Below are positions 1 to 12,805 of a DNA stretch of 64,000 bases, one piece after another (the first letter of the stretch is position 1; each line of letters opens with the position of its first letter). Below the pieces are notes generated by a model, which was not told the origin of the DNA, did not search any database, and saw only the letters and a list, made by a program, of their open reading frames with translations. Where the stretch lies: contig PQWQ01000003.1 of NCBI GenBank assembly GCA_002943765.1, positions 744,001-808,000 of the forward strand. Direction: 5' to 3'. The position numbers and the translations under genes are program-made. The DNA comes from Psoroptes ovis. Its lineage: Eukaryota > Arthropoda > Arachnida > Sarcoptiformes > Psoroptidae.

Positions 1-592
1 TTATTTTTATGATGATGATGATGATGATAATTTGAATAATATGAATGTATAGTTTTCGAACGTGTACGATGACCGAAATTATTATTATTATTATTATTCA
101 TCGAATTATTACTGTTATTATGATGATTCATACAGCCACATCGACATTTATTATTACATTGAAAATGATGTTGTTGACAATTATCACCATCAATGATGGT
201 TTTATTATTTTCATGTGTCAAACTCAATGGTCTTTTTATTGATGATCTTGATATCAATGGAAATGTATTCGAATTGAAACGATTATTACAATTCATATTA
301 TTTGTATGATTATTATTATCAATTGTACTATTATCGTTATTATTATTTTGACCATACATGATTGATTTTTTTGATTTATTAACATTAATTTTATCAAAAT
401 TACAATAATGATTATTATTATTATGGTTTGAAGTTGATCGAATATTGCTCGTTAATAATGGCGCTTCTGTTGTTGATAATCGTGCTACATCATTCGATGT
501 TGTCGATGTAGTCGTATCCATTGTATCATTGTTGCAATCGTTGTTCTGATCACCATCATCATCATCATCATTCAAATTTTTTCGATTATCAA
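1..592 (-). CDS. Partial exon of an Asn/His-rich protein, running off the left edge
   Basis: The minus strand is open from 592 to 1 without a stop, about 197 codons. The reading frame starts with two bases of a split codon right after a good acceptor (ATTTCTTCAG at 593-602). The translation holds a poly-Asp run, Thr/Ser-rich stretches, Asn runs, a Cys-rich CRCGC patch and a poly-His tract near position 10. It is low in complexity, but a frame this long through varied non-repeat sequence (for example SRSSIKRPLSLTHENN) is unlikely by chance in DNA this AT-rich. The upstream exon was not found; it may lie beyond the 593-2171 gap. No family is recognised. It resembles the disordered parts of large regulatory proteins, which is only an inference. 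Confidence 0.55.
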
Positions 593-2171
593 CTGAAGAA
601 ATATTTGAATATTTTCATAGAATAAATCAAAATTATCATCATTAAGTCATAAATTTTGAAAAAAATATTGAATCATTTATTGTCTATGATTGTTTGAGTT
701 TAATTTTTTGTGTTGATTGTTATATTTATTGTTTTCGATGTCGACGATGATGATGATGATGATGATTTAGGCTGCTCTATTTATTGGCTGGTGTTGAGCT
801 AATAATGTATACTTTTCCGTATTGATCATGTATCATCATCATCATCATCGTTGTTGTTCTTAGATTACCAACATAACAACAATCACAAATCATACACACA
901 CATAAAAACATATGTAATTTCATTCATTTATTTATATTTTTACTTTCAGGGTGTATTCATTCATTCATTCATGTACTTAATTCATTCATTCATATTTGCA
1001 AGTGTTTAAATGTGTGTTTATTGAACATTTATTTATTTAACACATTTTTGTTTTATTTTTTGAATCGATAATATTGTTGTTTATTATTAGTTTGTATAAT
1101 CATTGATTTTTGAAATTTTCTCAAGATATTTGAGTACTGAAAATCATGTGAAAACCAGTGAAAATCATCATAATAATTCAATTGGTACAAAGAAAATCTT
1201 CCGGAAAACAAAATCTTATTCCAAACAAACAAAACACAAGATCTTGATATTCATTATTCGGTTATTTTCATTTATTTGATTATTTCATTTGGTTATCACT
1301 TGATTATTTGATATGAAACAAAACAAAGAGAAAAGCACATATTGAATTAACATTCACAAACAAATATGTGTGTATCTGGGTAAATATTGAAGCAAATTCG
1401 AAGAAAACAAAATTGAATAAATTCAAATTGAAATTGAAAAAAAAAAAATTAATGAAAATCTACTCAATCAATCAATTAAATCAACGAATCAATACACCAA
1501 CATACACATACACAAGCACGCACGTATACATACAATCAATACATCATCAATGATGTCAAACATCAAAATATGAATATTTTTTTTTTCATTTCAAAACACA
1601 TTCAACATAACATTCATTATAATCATTCAATTATTTATTGACGATCATTGCAATACACATACACACAAATACAAAATTCATAATTATTATTATTGTTGAT
1701 ATTATACACACTGTGTGTATTATTAAATTGATGATAATTCGATTTAATTTTTGAGTTGGGAAAAATTTCAATTTTTTCTTCATTTATTCACGATTTATTT
1801 CATGATAATCAAATAAAATTGAATGATGATGATGATGATGATTCAAGCATTTCTTGCTCTTCGCTGACTGACTGTATGTTCATTCAAAGATCAAAGTTTA
1901 AGACAAAACGGGAACATCGGAAAATAAACGAATTCAGAAGATAATTTCGAACATCCGAAGAAAGATACGAGATTTTTCACAGTAAAACAAAAACAAACAC
2001 ACGGACACTTGCAAAATATTGATTTATATGCGAGGATTTTCAATTATCAGCCAAAAAAACAACAAAACAAAACAAAAACCACCACTATTCATCATCATTG
2101 ACCACCGATTTTTGACTTGATAGAAAATTACACGAGAAAATACTTGATTACACATTCAATTTTCGGTGTTA
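593..2171. other. Non-coding gap with simple repeats
   Basis: AT-rich sequence with GAT/CAT runs (for example 742-766 and 832-850), TTCA tandem copies around 956-990 and CA-rich tracts. No coding exon could be supported. It may be intron if the left-edge exon is joined to sequence further right, otherwise intergenic. Confidence 0.5.
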
Positions 2172-2915
2172 TCATCTTAAAGATGTTGATATTATTGTAT
2201 TCATATTGCTTTTGGGATTATTGTTGATATTGATATTGGTAATCATAATAATCAATTTTAAAATCTTAATTATCATTGTTTCAAGTTGATTATTCGAATG
2301 TTGTTTAATTATCATCATTTCAATGAAAAATATTGACCATAATTCTTGTATCATTGATGATTGATATTTATTGTTTATAAAGTTATTATCAATATCGAAT
2401 GATAACAACAAGATATCAATCGTCATTATCAATTTTTGTTTTTGACACAGATAACTATTATTATTATTATCATTGATGATATTCTTATCACTGTAAATCA
2501 TCAATAGAATGGCATAATTCTGTTCGATGATGATAATACTTGAAAAATAATTGAAAATTTCCGTATTATCATTGATTATTTTATTATCATATGATTTGAA
2601 AGATTTTAAAGTTTTTAAAATATTATCTTCTACTGTTTTTTCAGTTGATGATGATATTTGATTATTTTTTTCATTTATATTGAATGATATTAATGATATC
2701 AACGATAACAACAATGATAAATGATAGTCATCATCATCATCATCATCATTATCAATATGATATCCTAAATCGATTAATTGATTCGTTGATTGTTTACAAT
2801 GATTATGATAATGATAATAATCGTTATTTGAATGAAATTTATCTTCTTTAAAATAATAATCAATAGATTGTTGTATGCTGTGATAATAAATTTTTTCCAT
2901 AAAAAAATTTCGCAT
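2172..2915 (-). CDS. Hypothetical protein, 247 aa, unrecognised
   Basis: A single open frame of 247 codons starts at an ATG at 2915 and ends with TGA at 2172. The first third is rich in Tyr, His and Asp, including a run of seven Asp encoded by a GAT repeat. The remainder is a hydrophobic, helix-like Ile/Leu/Asn/Lys sequence without clear transmembrane spacing. A plausible 5' leader intron lies upstream: donor CGA|GTAAGT with GT at 3055-3054, and acceptor TTATTTGCAG ending at 2969. This supports a real transcript. No domain is recognised, and base use is extreme even for this genome. It could be an orphan gene, a decayed exon or a chance ORF. Confidence 0.4.
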   Translation of the reverse strand: MRNFFMEKIYYHSIQQSIDYYFKEDKFHSNNDYYHYHNHCKQSTNQLIDLGYHIDNDDDDDDDYHLSLLLSLISLISFNINEKNNQISSSTEKTVEDNILKTLKSFKSYDNKIINDNTEIFNYFSSIIIIEQNYAILLMIYSDKNIINDNNNNSYLCQKQKLIMTIDILLLSFDIDNNFINNKYQSSMIQELWSIFFIEMMIIKQHSNNQLETMIIKILKLIIMITNININNNPKSNMNTIISTSLR

Positions 2916-4779
2916 ATTTCGCTTTCTCCTTCTCGTTGTTGTTATTATTATTGATTTTCGTCAAATTTCTGCAAATAATCTGCTTGGAAAATTCATAAAC
3001 AAAGCGAAAATCAGTCAAAATTATTTAGAAGAAGATAATTCATTTGAAAACTTACTCGAAAAAACAAGTAAATAATCGTCGAAATCAAATATTGGTTGTT
3101 TTCGTTTGTTGTTATTTGGAAAATTTCAAAATTTGACTCAAACTCAACTTACAAGAGCAGCGAAAGATTGTGAAAACATGTAAACAATCAAATTTCGATG
3201 AGGACGATGATGATGTCGATGTTGTTGATGATCAAGAAGAAATGGTCAAAATCAAAAAAAATACGAAGAAATGAATTGAATTGAAGTAAAGTTGAAGGGA
3301 AAAAACGCAAACATCGACAAACAACAACAACAGAAAATCGACGACGTTTTCGTTTCGCGTTTATCGTCGTTTGTTAATTGTGGTGAAATGAAAAATAAAG
3401 TTTTTATTATTTCTCTTTCGTTTGCTCTTTTTTATTTGACGATGATGATGTTGATGATGATGATGATGATAATTTAATGTTTATTTTCAGAGAAAATAAA
3501 AAGCAAAGAAATCAAATAATCGCCCAAAGAGGAAACAAGATTTTCTCTCTCTCTTTTTCTGACTATTTGTGCAAATCACAAATAAACCAAAATGAAAATT
3601 TGTCGAAGAAGAAATTTATCGTTGAAAAAAAATAGAAATTCTCTTTGACCAAAAAAAAAAAAAAAAAAAAAAAAAAATGAAAAGAAAGGAACAAAACACG
3701 CATGAAAACAATGGTAAATAAAAGAATTGACTGAACTGAACAATTGAATCAGAATTTTCAATTACAATTAATCAATTGATTGATAATTAATCATTGATAA
3801 TCATTAATTAATTCAAAAAACAAGCGTAAATTCTGTCAAGCAGTCACCTGTTCAATTCTTGAAGGATAAGAGATGAACCAAGGAATTTTCGAAATTCAAA
3901 ATTTTTCGAGTAGTTGATGCCTTTTTCATGGATTCGTTTTGAGTTTTTCCTGAGATAATTTCGAGTTTCGATTGATGATTCCGAGTTTCAAGCGATGATT
4001 TCGAGTTTGATTACGAACAGAATCAGATAAACAGAGGAGAGAAATGATGTTCAAATTTCAAAATTCTGAAATTTCATAAATTCAAAAATTTCAAAAATTC
4101 AGAATTCAAATCCAACAGAACTCGATGAAAACAAAACACAAAACAATCAAAACTCAAATGATGAAAATAATGAAAAAGAAAAATCAAAAATTTTCAATTT
4201 AAATATTTTTGTTGTGGTTGTTGTTTTGCCAATGTATTTGTTGTTGTTGTTATCTCAATGTATTTCTACACATTTTTAAAAGCTGATATACACATGCACA
4301 CATATGATCATATATCGATATATGCCATTTGATGCAGGATACAATTGTCCAAATGTGCATATACCAATACATTGATACTCCAAGCAAATACACATATGAA
4401 AATGTACACAAAAAATACTGCAGAAGACTTTATTTCAGCACAGAAACACAAACATTTAAACACACATAGATCAGTGCTACAACACACACATTGGTTATAC
4501 ACAATTTTCCTCTCAGCTTTTCAAAGCTTTGGACCTCTTCATTTCAATCCAATTCATTCAAACAAATTCAATTGTATTCATTCACATTTTCATTTCATTC
4601 ATACCAACATTCATTGTTGATGCATTCATAGCTTGCTTACAGTCACCAAAATGAAGAAAACTTAAAGCTTTTCCCATTCATTTTTCCAATTCTGTTTGTT
4701 ATCAATAAACACACAGCAACAGAACACAGCCACACACACAAACATGTTTGCTGACGATATTTAAATGTCCACAAAACAT

Positions 4780-4858
4780 CAGGCTGTCCGAAAAGTTCAT
4801 TCTGCTTTATCAATAGAGTTGCTTATGAAAATCGGCCTGAACTTTCCGAACAACCTAA
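4780..4858 (+). mobile_element. Mariner-like miniature inverted-repeat element, copy A
   Basis: A stretch of about 79 bp starts AGGCTGTCCGAAAAGTTCAT and ends CTTTCCGAACAACCTAA, so its ends are imperfect inverted repeats of the TTAGGTTGTCC type seen in mellifera-like mariners. The middle carries the asymmetric core (AATAGAGTTGC...ATCGGCC) shared with copies B, C, E and F. It is non-coding and can only be a non-autonomous derivative. Confidence 0.75.
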
Positions 4859-5195
4859 TACAACAAAAAAAAAAGTAGAATTTAAAATTCCCTTTTAAAT
4901 AAGCGAAATATGAGAATGAAAACCTTTACTTTTAAAAACCTCTTCATCATCTTCTGCTCCGTCTTCTGCTTCGTCTGCATCAATCTTGTTTTGAAGAAAA
5001 CCACTACTTTTCGAGGGCATTTAAATACATTTAAATATACAATTGTGTGTGTGTTTTACCATTTAAATTTTAAATGGTATTGGAGTAAAAAAACAGAAGA
5101 TATTTTTATACGCATATGTTTTACACGCATGTGATTCAACTATATTTCGCATTCACATATGTGAAGTGGTTTGATTCACAAAAATAATCATTTAG

Positions 5196-5276
5196 TTAGG
5201 TTGTCCGAAAAGTTCATTCCGCTTAATCAAATAGAGTTGCTCATAAAAATCGGCCAAAACTTTTCGGACAACCTAA
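5196..5276 (+). mobile_element. Mariner-like miniature element, copy B (best preserved of its type)
   Basis: An 81-bp element with clean ends: TTAGGTTGTCCGAAAAGTTC on the left and TTTTCGGACAACCTAA on the right. The core is the same as in copy A. Its length equals that of the hairpin copy at 15573-15653, which suggests a defined unit. It has no coding capacity. Confidence 0.8.
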
Positions 5277-6110
5277 TTTTTACACGCATGTTTTTATCAA
5301 AGATTTTTATCCGAAAATTCTTTGTCAAATTTTGATTCAAAATATGATCATCGAATGTATTTGATGCTTATTATGATGATGAGGCTGAAGGGCTTCAATT
5401 CGATTCAAAGATTAAGCCAAAACATCAAATACGTAAATCATACGTTGTATATAGCCATAATCAAATTGAATAACAACGATTCTGGCTGATTATTTTTGAA
5501 AAATTTGCCATGAAGCCTTATTGTAATCAATAGTTTGGGTGTGTGTCAGTGAGAGCAGAACAACAGTATGCACTCAAACATTCACATACATAAAAATATT
5601 AAATTAAAGGCTATACATTTTATGTAAAGCAAATGTATTGTAAAAACCAATACAAACCAACAAAAACGCATAGAAACAGCACACAAAATACTCATTGTCA
5701 AATATCATTAAAATTTTGACTGACTGGATGGTGGTCGTCGTCATTTCAATGCTTCTTTGATCTCAACGAAATGACGTCATAATTCTATCGTTTTTCTGGT
5801 TTTTTAAAATCTCTACTCTTTCTGCTGTTGTTGCCAAAGCTAATGATATCGATATCAGCCAGTTATCATTCAAATCTGCTTGCTGCAGAGTAAATAATCA
5901 CATAAATAAATGCACATGCACACACTTTGAAGCCTTGAAGCAATTGAAAAGAACACATGTAAACAAACAAATGAATACATTGTGTGTGTTGGTGCAGACG
6001 AAATTTAATTGTCAAAATTTTTTGTAATTTCATGATTTAAATTAGCAGCATTGAAATGCTGAAAAACAGCTGACAATCATCAAACAAAGCGAAAATAACA
6101 ATTCACATAT

Positions 6111-6185
6111 TAGATCGTTCGAAAAGTTCATTCCGCTTAATCAAATAGAGTTGCTCATAAAAAGCGGCCATAACTTTCCGGACAA
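6111..6185 (+). mobile_element. Mariner-like miniature element, copy C (degraded ends)
   Basis: The interior from GAAAAGTTCATTCCGC through GAGTTGCTCATAAAAA to ACTTTCCGGACAA matches copy B almost base for base. The outer ends have decayed (TAGATCGTTC instead of TTAGGTTGTC on the left, and the CCTAA end is lost on the right). Confidence 0.7.
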
Positions 6186-9100
6186 TTCACATACATTTTC
6201 CTTGTGGATTTTTATCAATCTAAATTTGTGTGTAATGTGCAAGTACAATTGTTGTACGTGTGGGTTGATAATGCAGGCAGATATTTCATTGCTGGTGATA
6301 TTTATGATATGTTTTGTTGTATCCATGGGTTTTTTTACATTGATGCTATTTATTATTGGATTTGATCTTTTGAAGGAAAAAATAAAGAAATTGATGAGGA
6401 TTCAACTTTGATAATTCGACTTTCGACAGTCGAAATGTCGATAACTAAATGGATCATAAATGAATATTGAATGATTTGCTTTCAAATAGACACACACGAA
6501 CGGAAATTATTCGGGGAAATCAATGGGAATCATCGTCGAAATTATAATGGAATTTGACTGATAAAAAGCATTAAAACTTGTGTGGTTCGGCTCCTGCAAT
6601 GCAGAGTAGAATATTTTGAAAAATTCGTATAAAATTCGTATATCAAACACACAAATTGAATCAAATTGTATGATAAATAATGTGATCATTGTATTCATGA
6701 TTGTGTGACCTGCGATTCAATCATTGAAGGTCATCACTGAATTGAGAATAATTCAAAAAGGAAAAAAAAAAGAGAAATCAATGAATGAATAAATAAATGG
6801 ACGAATAAATGGATGAATGAATTGATAAATGAATGAATGAATGAACGCAGCCCCATAGCAACAAACCAGAAAACCACACATTCATAGACAAAAACACAAA
6901 AAAATCAAGAAAATTTTGTGAAAAAAAAAATTTCAAAATTTTCTTGAAAAAAAATAGTTCACCATACACTGACAGAGATGATGATGACCAAAATACAATA
7001 TTTCAACCACGAAATACAATGATTTGACCACCGAAACTGACCAAAAATTTGACCACAAATCATTCTGTTCACTTTGAGATAATTTTCACTGAAAAAAAAC
7101 TGGATTTGTTTGCTGTGTTTTGAACGAAAAAAGTGTTTGTTTTGTTTGATAGGACAAACGAATTTGACCTGGTTAATCACACGACTTGATAGTTATCATA
7201 AATCACATGTATCACAAATCACAGGAATTGACTGGTTGATCATGTTGGTTGATTGAAAAACACAAAACACACTTTCGAGATTCACAAATAGACAAAGATC
7301 AATGAATTTGAATTTTAAATGCGTTTATTTTGATTGGAATTATTAGAAATTTCTTTGTTTAAATCAAACGAATTTCTTTGAAATTAAATAAAGAAAGGGT
7401 TAAAAAGTATTTTAATTAACCGTATAAAGAAATTAGCCGAAATAATTACGTCATTTTCATTTTGTGGGATTAAAAATAATTTTCAAACATTTTTTTTCAA
7501 AACAATTCAAGCAATATGACGCAATAAAGGATGATTAAAGGATGCTTTGAAGCATTGAAGATGCTTGAAGATGAATAAATGAAATTTTTCAAAAAAAACA
7601 AAATGAAAACAAAGGGTTTTAATAAATTTTCGAAATGAATTTTTCCGAAAAACAAATGAGCAAACATATAAATGCACAGACACACACACACACATTTACA
7701 ACAATTGCAATTGCCGAAATTATTTTGACTGAAATAATCATTTATCAAACTTGAAAAACACATTGAAACATACCATACCATGAAAAACATCATGACTTGT
7801 GGTAGTTTTGTTTTAATCCAAGGAGAAGTAACTACATGTACCAGACATGTATAAGAATGATATATGAATATTATTAAGCTTCGACATCCAAAACAAACAA
7901 CCAAAAACGATGATGATAATAAACCACAAAAAATTCAAAGATATTTTATTCAAAAATTCAATAAATATAATACCCATTGAACAATATAATGAATCCAATG
8001 GTAAATAATGAAATAATGATGACGATGATGATAAATAAATAAACGAATGAATAATGCCAGGACAACGAACTTGGTCGTAATAATAAAAATCATAAATTAA
8101 TCATCTTTTTATTTGGTTTGTTTGTTTGTTTGTCTTTGTGTACGCAGGAATATTTACACAAATTTTACATTTAATAAAACACATTTAAACCAATAAACAC
8201 ACAGGGACAAATGGTTTGTTAATCCCAAAATTGTAATTTGAATGGAAATAAATTTCGTATTTGTTTTTGTCATTCGAATTTTGTAATTTTCAAATATAAA
8301 TTCCAGTACATTTAACCCGAAAATGATTCATCGGGTATGGTTTTCATTTGGTTAAATAATGCAAAAAATGAATTCAAATCACAAATTGAAATCAATTTGG
8401 CCAGAAACTTGGTATTGATTCGGACTTTGGTCCAGAAATTCATTTCATTCCAAATCATTTAAATCGAACAATCATTGTTGGATTGTCAGACAGTGATTAC
8501 AATTTGTCCTCCTCTTCCACCATTATTAATCAGCTCCAGACGATCATCATTTTGATGATGAAAATTTTAGATTATTATTAGATGGAAGATACGAACAATC
8601 CAACATGGAAAATGACTTGAACATTTATTAATTTCTGAAATTTCTCTGACCATAAAGGATTCGGAGAAATATAACAATCATAATGGCCATAATTACTGAT
8701 GGACAATAATGACCATAATCATGGATGGACAAACAATCACAAATTGTCTATAATACAAGTAATAATCAATAATAGATTGAATGTTGAAATTGAAAGAAAT
8801 AAATGAAAGTTATTTGAAAATTGATTGTAAATCGAATTCCCTTCATTTTCAATCTTTGATCATCGTCATTTTGAATCGATCATTTGTTAAAAATCATATT
8901 TGATTGAAATCCAAATAGTCGAAATTCAATCAAATTTGCTTCAGGAAAATTATTATTATTTCAATCATATTTCGTTGATCAAATTATGGATTTGAAACAT
9001 GGATTTATTATAAACACAAAATCATAACAAAGTATTTACGCAATCACATATTTACTTTTGATTACTTGTCCCCAATTTCTTTGTCGTTTTTTTTCGTACA

Positions 9101-9757
9101 TATTTTTTTTTTGCTGTCTTTGGACCTTTACAAATTCATGTAAGTATATGAATGGATATGAGGATCACTTGAAGACATTTATAATTTACCATAAATCTTG
9201 AACTGTTGGGAAAAAAAGTTGAAAAACGTTGATTGCGAACACATTTGAAAGCAGGAATGAATGAGCTTTTGAATTTTCAAAATGTAATCAAATGAAATGC
9301 ACAAACAGAAAAAATCAAATCAAAAATGTTTGTAATGATCGAGGTAATTTTCAAAATCATATTTGAAAAAATTGTAAGCACACGTACACTAACGACAGCC
9401 ACAGCAGCAGCAAATTGAATCCAATTAACCTGTTTTGTTTTTTGATTTTCAAAAGCTTTTCGAAAAGCTTTGCTGAATCAATGTAATGTCATAAGGCATC
9501 GAAAAATCTTTAAAAAATCGTAAAAATTAATGATTTCACATAAGTCTATGGCCTCGATGTTTATTTTTTCTAGGGAAAATTTTGTTTTGATTAATTAATT
9601 TACTTGATAATTTGATGCGTATTTGTGCGATTTGAAAAAATTAATCAATTAACTGAAATTAAATGTGACTTCATTATGTAATTGGATTAATTCGCAAAAT
9701 CTTAGGATTTTGAGGAGAAATTGGACCTGAAAAATAAAGGTTTGAAATGAAAGATTT

Positions 9758-9767
9758 GGCGCCATCT
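9758..9767. promoter_or_regulatory. GGCGCCATCT motif downstream of ABCF1
   Basis: GGCGCCATCT is one of several GATGGCG/CGCCATC words in this AT-rich window. It resembles the YY1/Pleiohomeotic core (AAGATGGCGGC). This copy lies just 3' of ABCF1 rather than in an obvious promoter, so function is uncertain. Confidence 0.25.
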
Positions 9768-9895
9768 AATTTTTCAAAATTATCAAAATTCAAAAATTTC
9801 AAATTTAACCCTTTCATGGGGTGAAAAAATGTAATAAAAATAAAATAATTTATTTTTGATTAAAAAAAAATCAACAATTTTCTTATTTTTCACAT

Positions 9896-12052
9896 TCAAA
9901 TTGCACCAGCTTTTTGTGCCGATACAGATGGATTATTCACTTTTTCACCTAATGATTCTAGGATCTCTTGACGATAATCATCAAAATCGCCATCAATTTC
10001 TGCAATTGAATTATCTTCAATTACCCACAGTTGACAATCAGTTTCGCGTATTAAACGTTCATCATGAGTAACGATTACAACACCGCCTTCAAATTCATTG
10101 ATTGCTTTGGCTAATGCATCGATTGATTCAAGATCAAGATTATTGGTAGGTTCATCTAATATCAGAATATGTGGTCCACGTAATGCCATTTCAGCCAATG
10201 CTACACGTGATTTTTGTCCACCACTTAATTGACCATTTGGGATAGTGTGTGCATGTGAAACCAATCCGAATGATCCAAGTTGTTTACGTGCATCTTGATA
10301 TGTGAGATTGAATACACGCATTAAGTATTCAGTCGGTGTTTCAGATGGTGGTAAGTGTTCACCAGAATGTTGATCGAATTTCGCTATACGTGCACGATGA
10401 TTTTTCCGCAGTTCACCTTGAACAGGTTCAACTTCGGCAGCCAATAATTTTAAAAATGTTGATTTTCCAACGCCATTCGGGCCCACGATGGCAATACGTG
10501 AAGACATATCAATACCAAAATTTAAATTTTTGAAAATTAATTTTTTCGGGTCATAACCAAAATCAACATCATGCAAACCAAGAATCGGAGGATTTAATGG
10601 TGGTGGATTAACGAATGTAAATTTTACTAAATAATCTTTTTGTTTTTTCAGCAGATTGCCAACTTGATGATCACCGGACTTTCTGGCTTGTTGTTCTTTG
10701 ATTTGTTTTTCGGCAGCTTTACTCGATTTTCCAGATTGTTTTAGTTGTTTCAATTGTTTTTCCTGTTTTTCTAATTCTTTGTTGAATTCACGTTTTTTCT
10801 GTTCGTACATCTTTTTGAATTGTGTATAATTACCACGATAATAAAATAATTTTTGTCGATCTAAATGAATAATATCTGTACAAACATTGTCTAAAAATGA
10901 TTGATCATGTGATACAATAATTAATGTTTTTTTCCATTCTTGTAGATAATTATCTAACCAAATGACAGCGTTTAAATCTAAATGATTTGTAGGTTCATCC
11001 AGCAATAGAATTGAAGGTTCCATGAACAAAGCACGTGCTAATGAAACACGCATACGCCAACCACCGCTAAAATTCTTCGTTGGTCGATCTTGCATTTCGG
11101 CTGTGACGAAACCAAGACCAGCAAGAATACGACGTGCTCTTGATTCAGCACTATCGGCACCGATTGCTTGTAACTCATCATAAATAGCTGTAATACGTTC
11201 AGAATTTTTCAATGAATAAGATTTGGATAATTTATCAAGCTCTTCCAATAATGCTTCACGTTTTTTATCACTTTTTAATACAACTTGAACTGCTGGTGTT
11301 TCATCGGCCATGACCTCTTGTTCACAGAGCAGAATATCTAACTCTAATGGCAAACGTAGTGCACGTTTATCAGCAATATGACGTAATAAGGTTGTTTTAC
11401 CATGACCATTAGGTCCAACTAAACCATATCGGCGACCCAAAGTTATGGATAATGATGCATTCACTAACAGCTCTTTACCGGCAGCACTCATTGAAAATTC
11501 TTCAACTTTTAATGCATTATCAACTAATGATGCACCGGACGTTGATATTGTAAAATTTTTATCCAACGTTAAACATTCATCTATTTCACGTTGTTCTTCG
11601 GCTTCACGAGCTTTTTGTAATTTTAATTTTCTTTTTTCTTTATGAGTTAATTTTGCCATTTTTCCAGTGATTTCATCAATTTCTTCATCATTATCATTTT
11701 GTGGCGTTTCGTTTCGTTCATTTGCATCTTCATCATCAATTGTTTCATCTTTTTTAGCATCACCACCATCATCATCAGTGGTTTCATTTTTTGATTGTTG
11801 TTTAGACTTTTCTAAAATAATTGGTTTAAATGAAATTTCATGGAAAAATATTCAGCAATAATATAATTTACCTTTTGAAGATTTATCTGATTTCTTATCT
11901 TTATTCTTTTTTTGTTTACTGCTGCTTTTTTTACTATTTGTCACTAATAAATCATCATTAGCATTTTCTAAATCTTCAGCTTTGATTATTGATGGAATCA
12001 CTTCATCATCATCCGAATCATTTAAACGATTATTTCTTTTCTTTTTGGGCAT
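9896..12052 (-). CDS. ABCF1: ABC-F ATPase, ABCF1 (ABC50) orthologue
   Basis: Cytosolic twin-ATPase that, in animals, binds eIF2 and ribosomes and supports translation initiation. Exon 1 is 12052-11872 and exon 2 is 11811-9896, with a 60-nt intron between AAAG|GTAAAT and TTATTTTAG; the product is 698 aa. The first ~110 residues are a charged Lys/Asp/Ser-rich tail starting MPKKKR, as in ABCF1, though shorter than in vertebrates. Walker A GPNGHGKT is at about 193-200, signature FSGGW at 308-312 and DEPTNHLD around 332-339. The second set is GPNGVGKS at 504-511, LSGGQ at 589-593 and DEPTNNLD around 613-620. There are no transmembrane segments. A Lys/Gln/Glu-rich linker joins the halves. The charged N-tail and the close match over both ATPase halves favour ABCF1 over ABCF2 or ABCF3. 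An AATAAA lies 42 bases past the stop. Confidence 0.95.
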
Positions 12053-12805
12053 TTTTCAAATATTTAAACTTTTAACAAAAATAAACTAAACTAAATCAAA
12101 TCAAAGTAAAAAATGAAATATTTTACAAAAAAATCAAAAAATATTTCACGACCAAATGCGTGGCATGTGTTGCGAAAGACAGATGAAGAAAAAAAATTGA
12201 CTGTTTCGATAGTGAGTGGCGAAAACATTGATTTAATACAATCGATTTTTTTAAAGAAAAAAATTCTCAAAAATTCGATTTCCGAAATGATCAAAATCAA
12301 AACAACGCAAAGTTAATTAATGGACTAATTAATTAATGATGAATTGACTGATCAATCAAATATAATTTTAAATAATTTTTAATTATTATTGTAGTAATAA
12401 AGACAATAATTAATGAATATTATGATATCATTGATCGAAATTAGTGAAAATAATCAATTGAGAAAATCAATTGATTATCCAGTACATTCAAAATGTTTAT
12501 AAACTGATTAAATCATTTCAATAATTAATTAATTAGAAAAAATATAAATCAATAAAAAATTAAATAATAATAACTATAGGTTTATTTAAAATACATGAAT
12601 ATCATATCAAGTGTAATAATAATAATTCGTGGTTTGTTTCAATATTTTTTTCGTTCTTTTAGGTTTTTCAATTTTTTTTGGTTTATTGATTATATAATCA
12701 CACACACGCACACATACACATTGAAAGCTATGATGATTTTTAGTTGCAAGTCATTTTTTCATTTTAAAAAGTTTTTTCATTTGTTTTTGTTTTTTTTTCA
12801 GTGAC
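12053..12805. other. Intergenic gap between ABCF1 and DEGS1
   Basis: AT-rich sequence with CACACACGCACACAT (about 12699-12720) and T runs. It should hold the ABCF1 promoter on its left and the DEGS1 3' UTR on its right. No exon or recognisable motif was seen. Confidence 0.5.

Larger units (their letters stand above)
3057..9895. other. Gene-poor region with miniature elements and simple repeats
   Basis: No coding exon could be supported in these 6.8 kb. The stretch contains a 27-base A run (3651-3677), CA/TG tracts, GAAT/ATGA tandem repeats (6780-6845) and three mariner-like miniature elements listed separately. The longest frames here run through CA repeats or Cys/Val-rich low-complexity sequence and have no splice context. 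The right end probably includes the ABCF1 3' UTR, with an AATAAA on the minus strand at 9849-9854. Confidence 0.6.

Noticed and set aside
4345..4620. 91-codon plus-strand frame rich in His, Asn and Thr
   Set aside because: It reads through CACA/ATTCA repeats, has no splice context or homology by eye, and the opposite strand is open over the same repeats.
7497..7904. 135-codon minus-strand frame rich in Cys, Val, Phe
   Set aside because: The CVCVCLC stretch is a translated CA repeat; the rest is hydrophobic AT-rich sequence with no domain.
9896..12052. ABCF2 or ABCF3 assignment
   Set aside because: The long charged N terminus and the RYGLVGPNGHGKTTLLRHIA / LLCEQEV context fit ABCF1 best.
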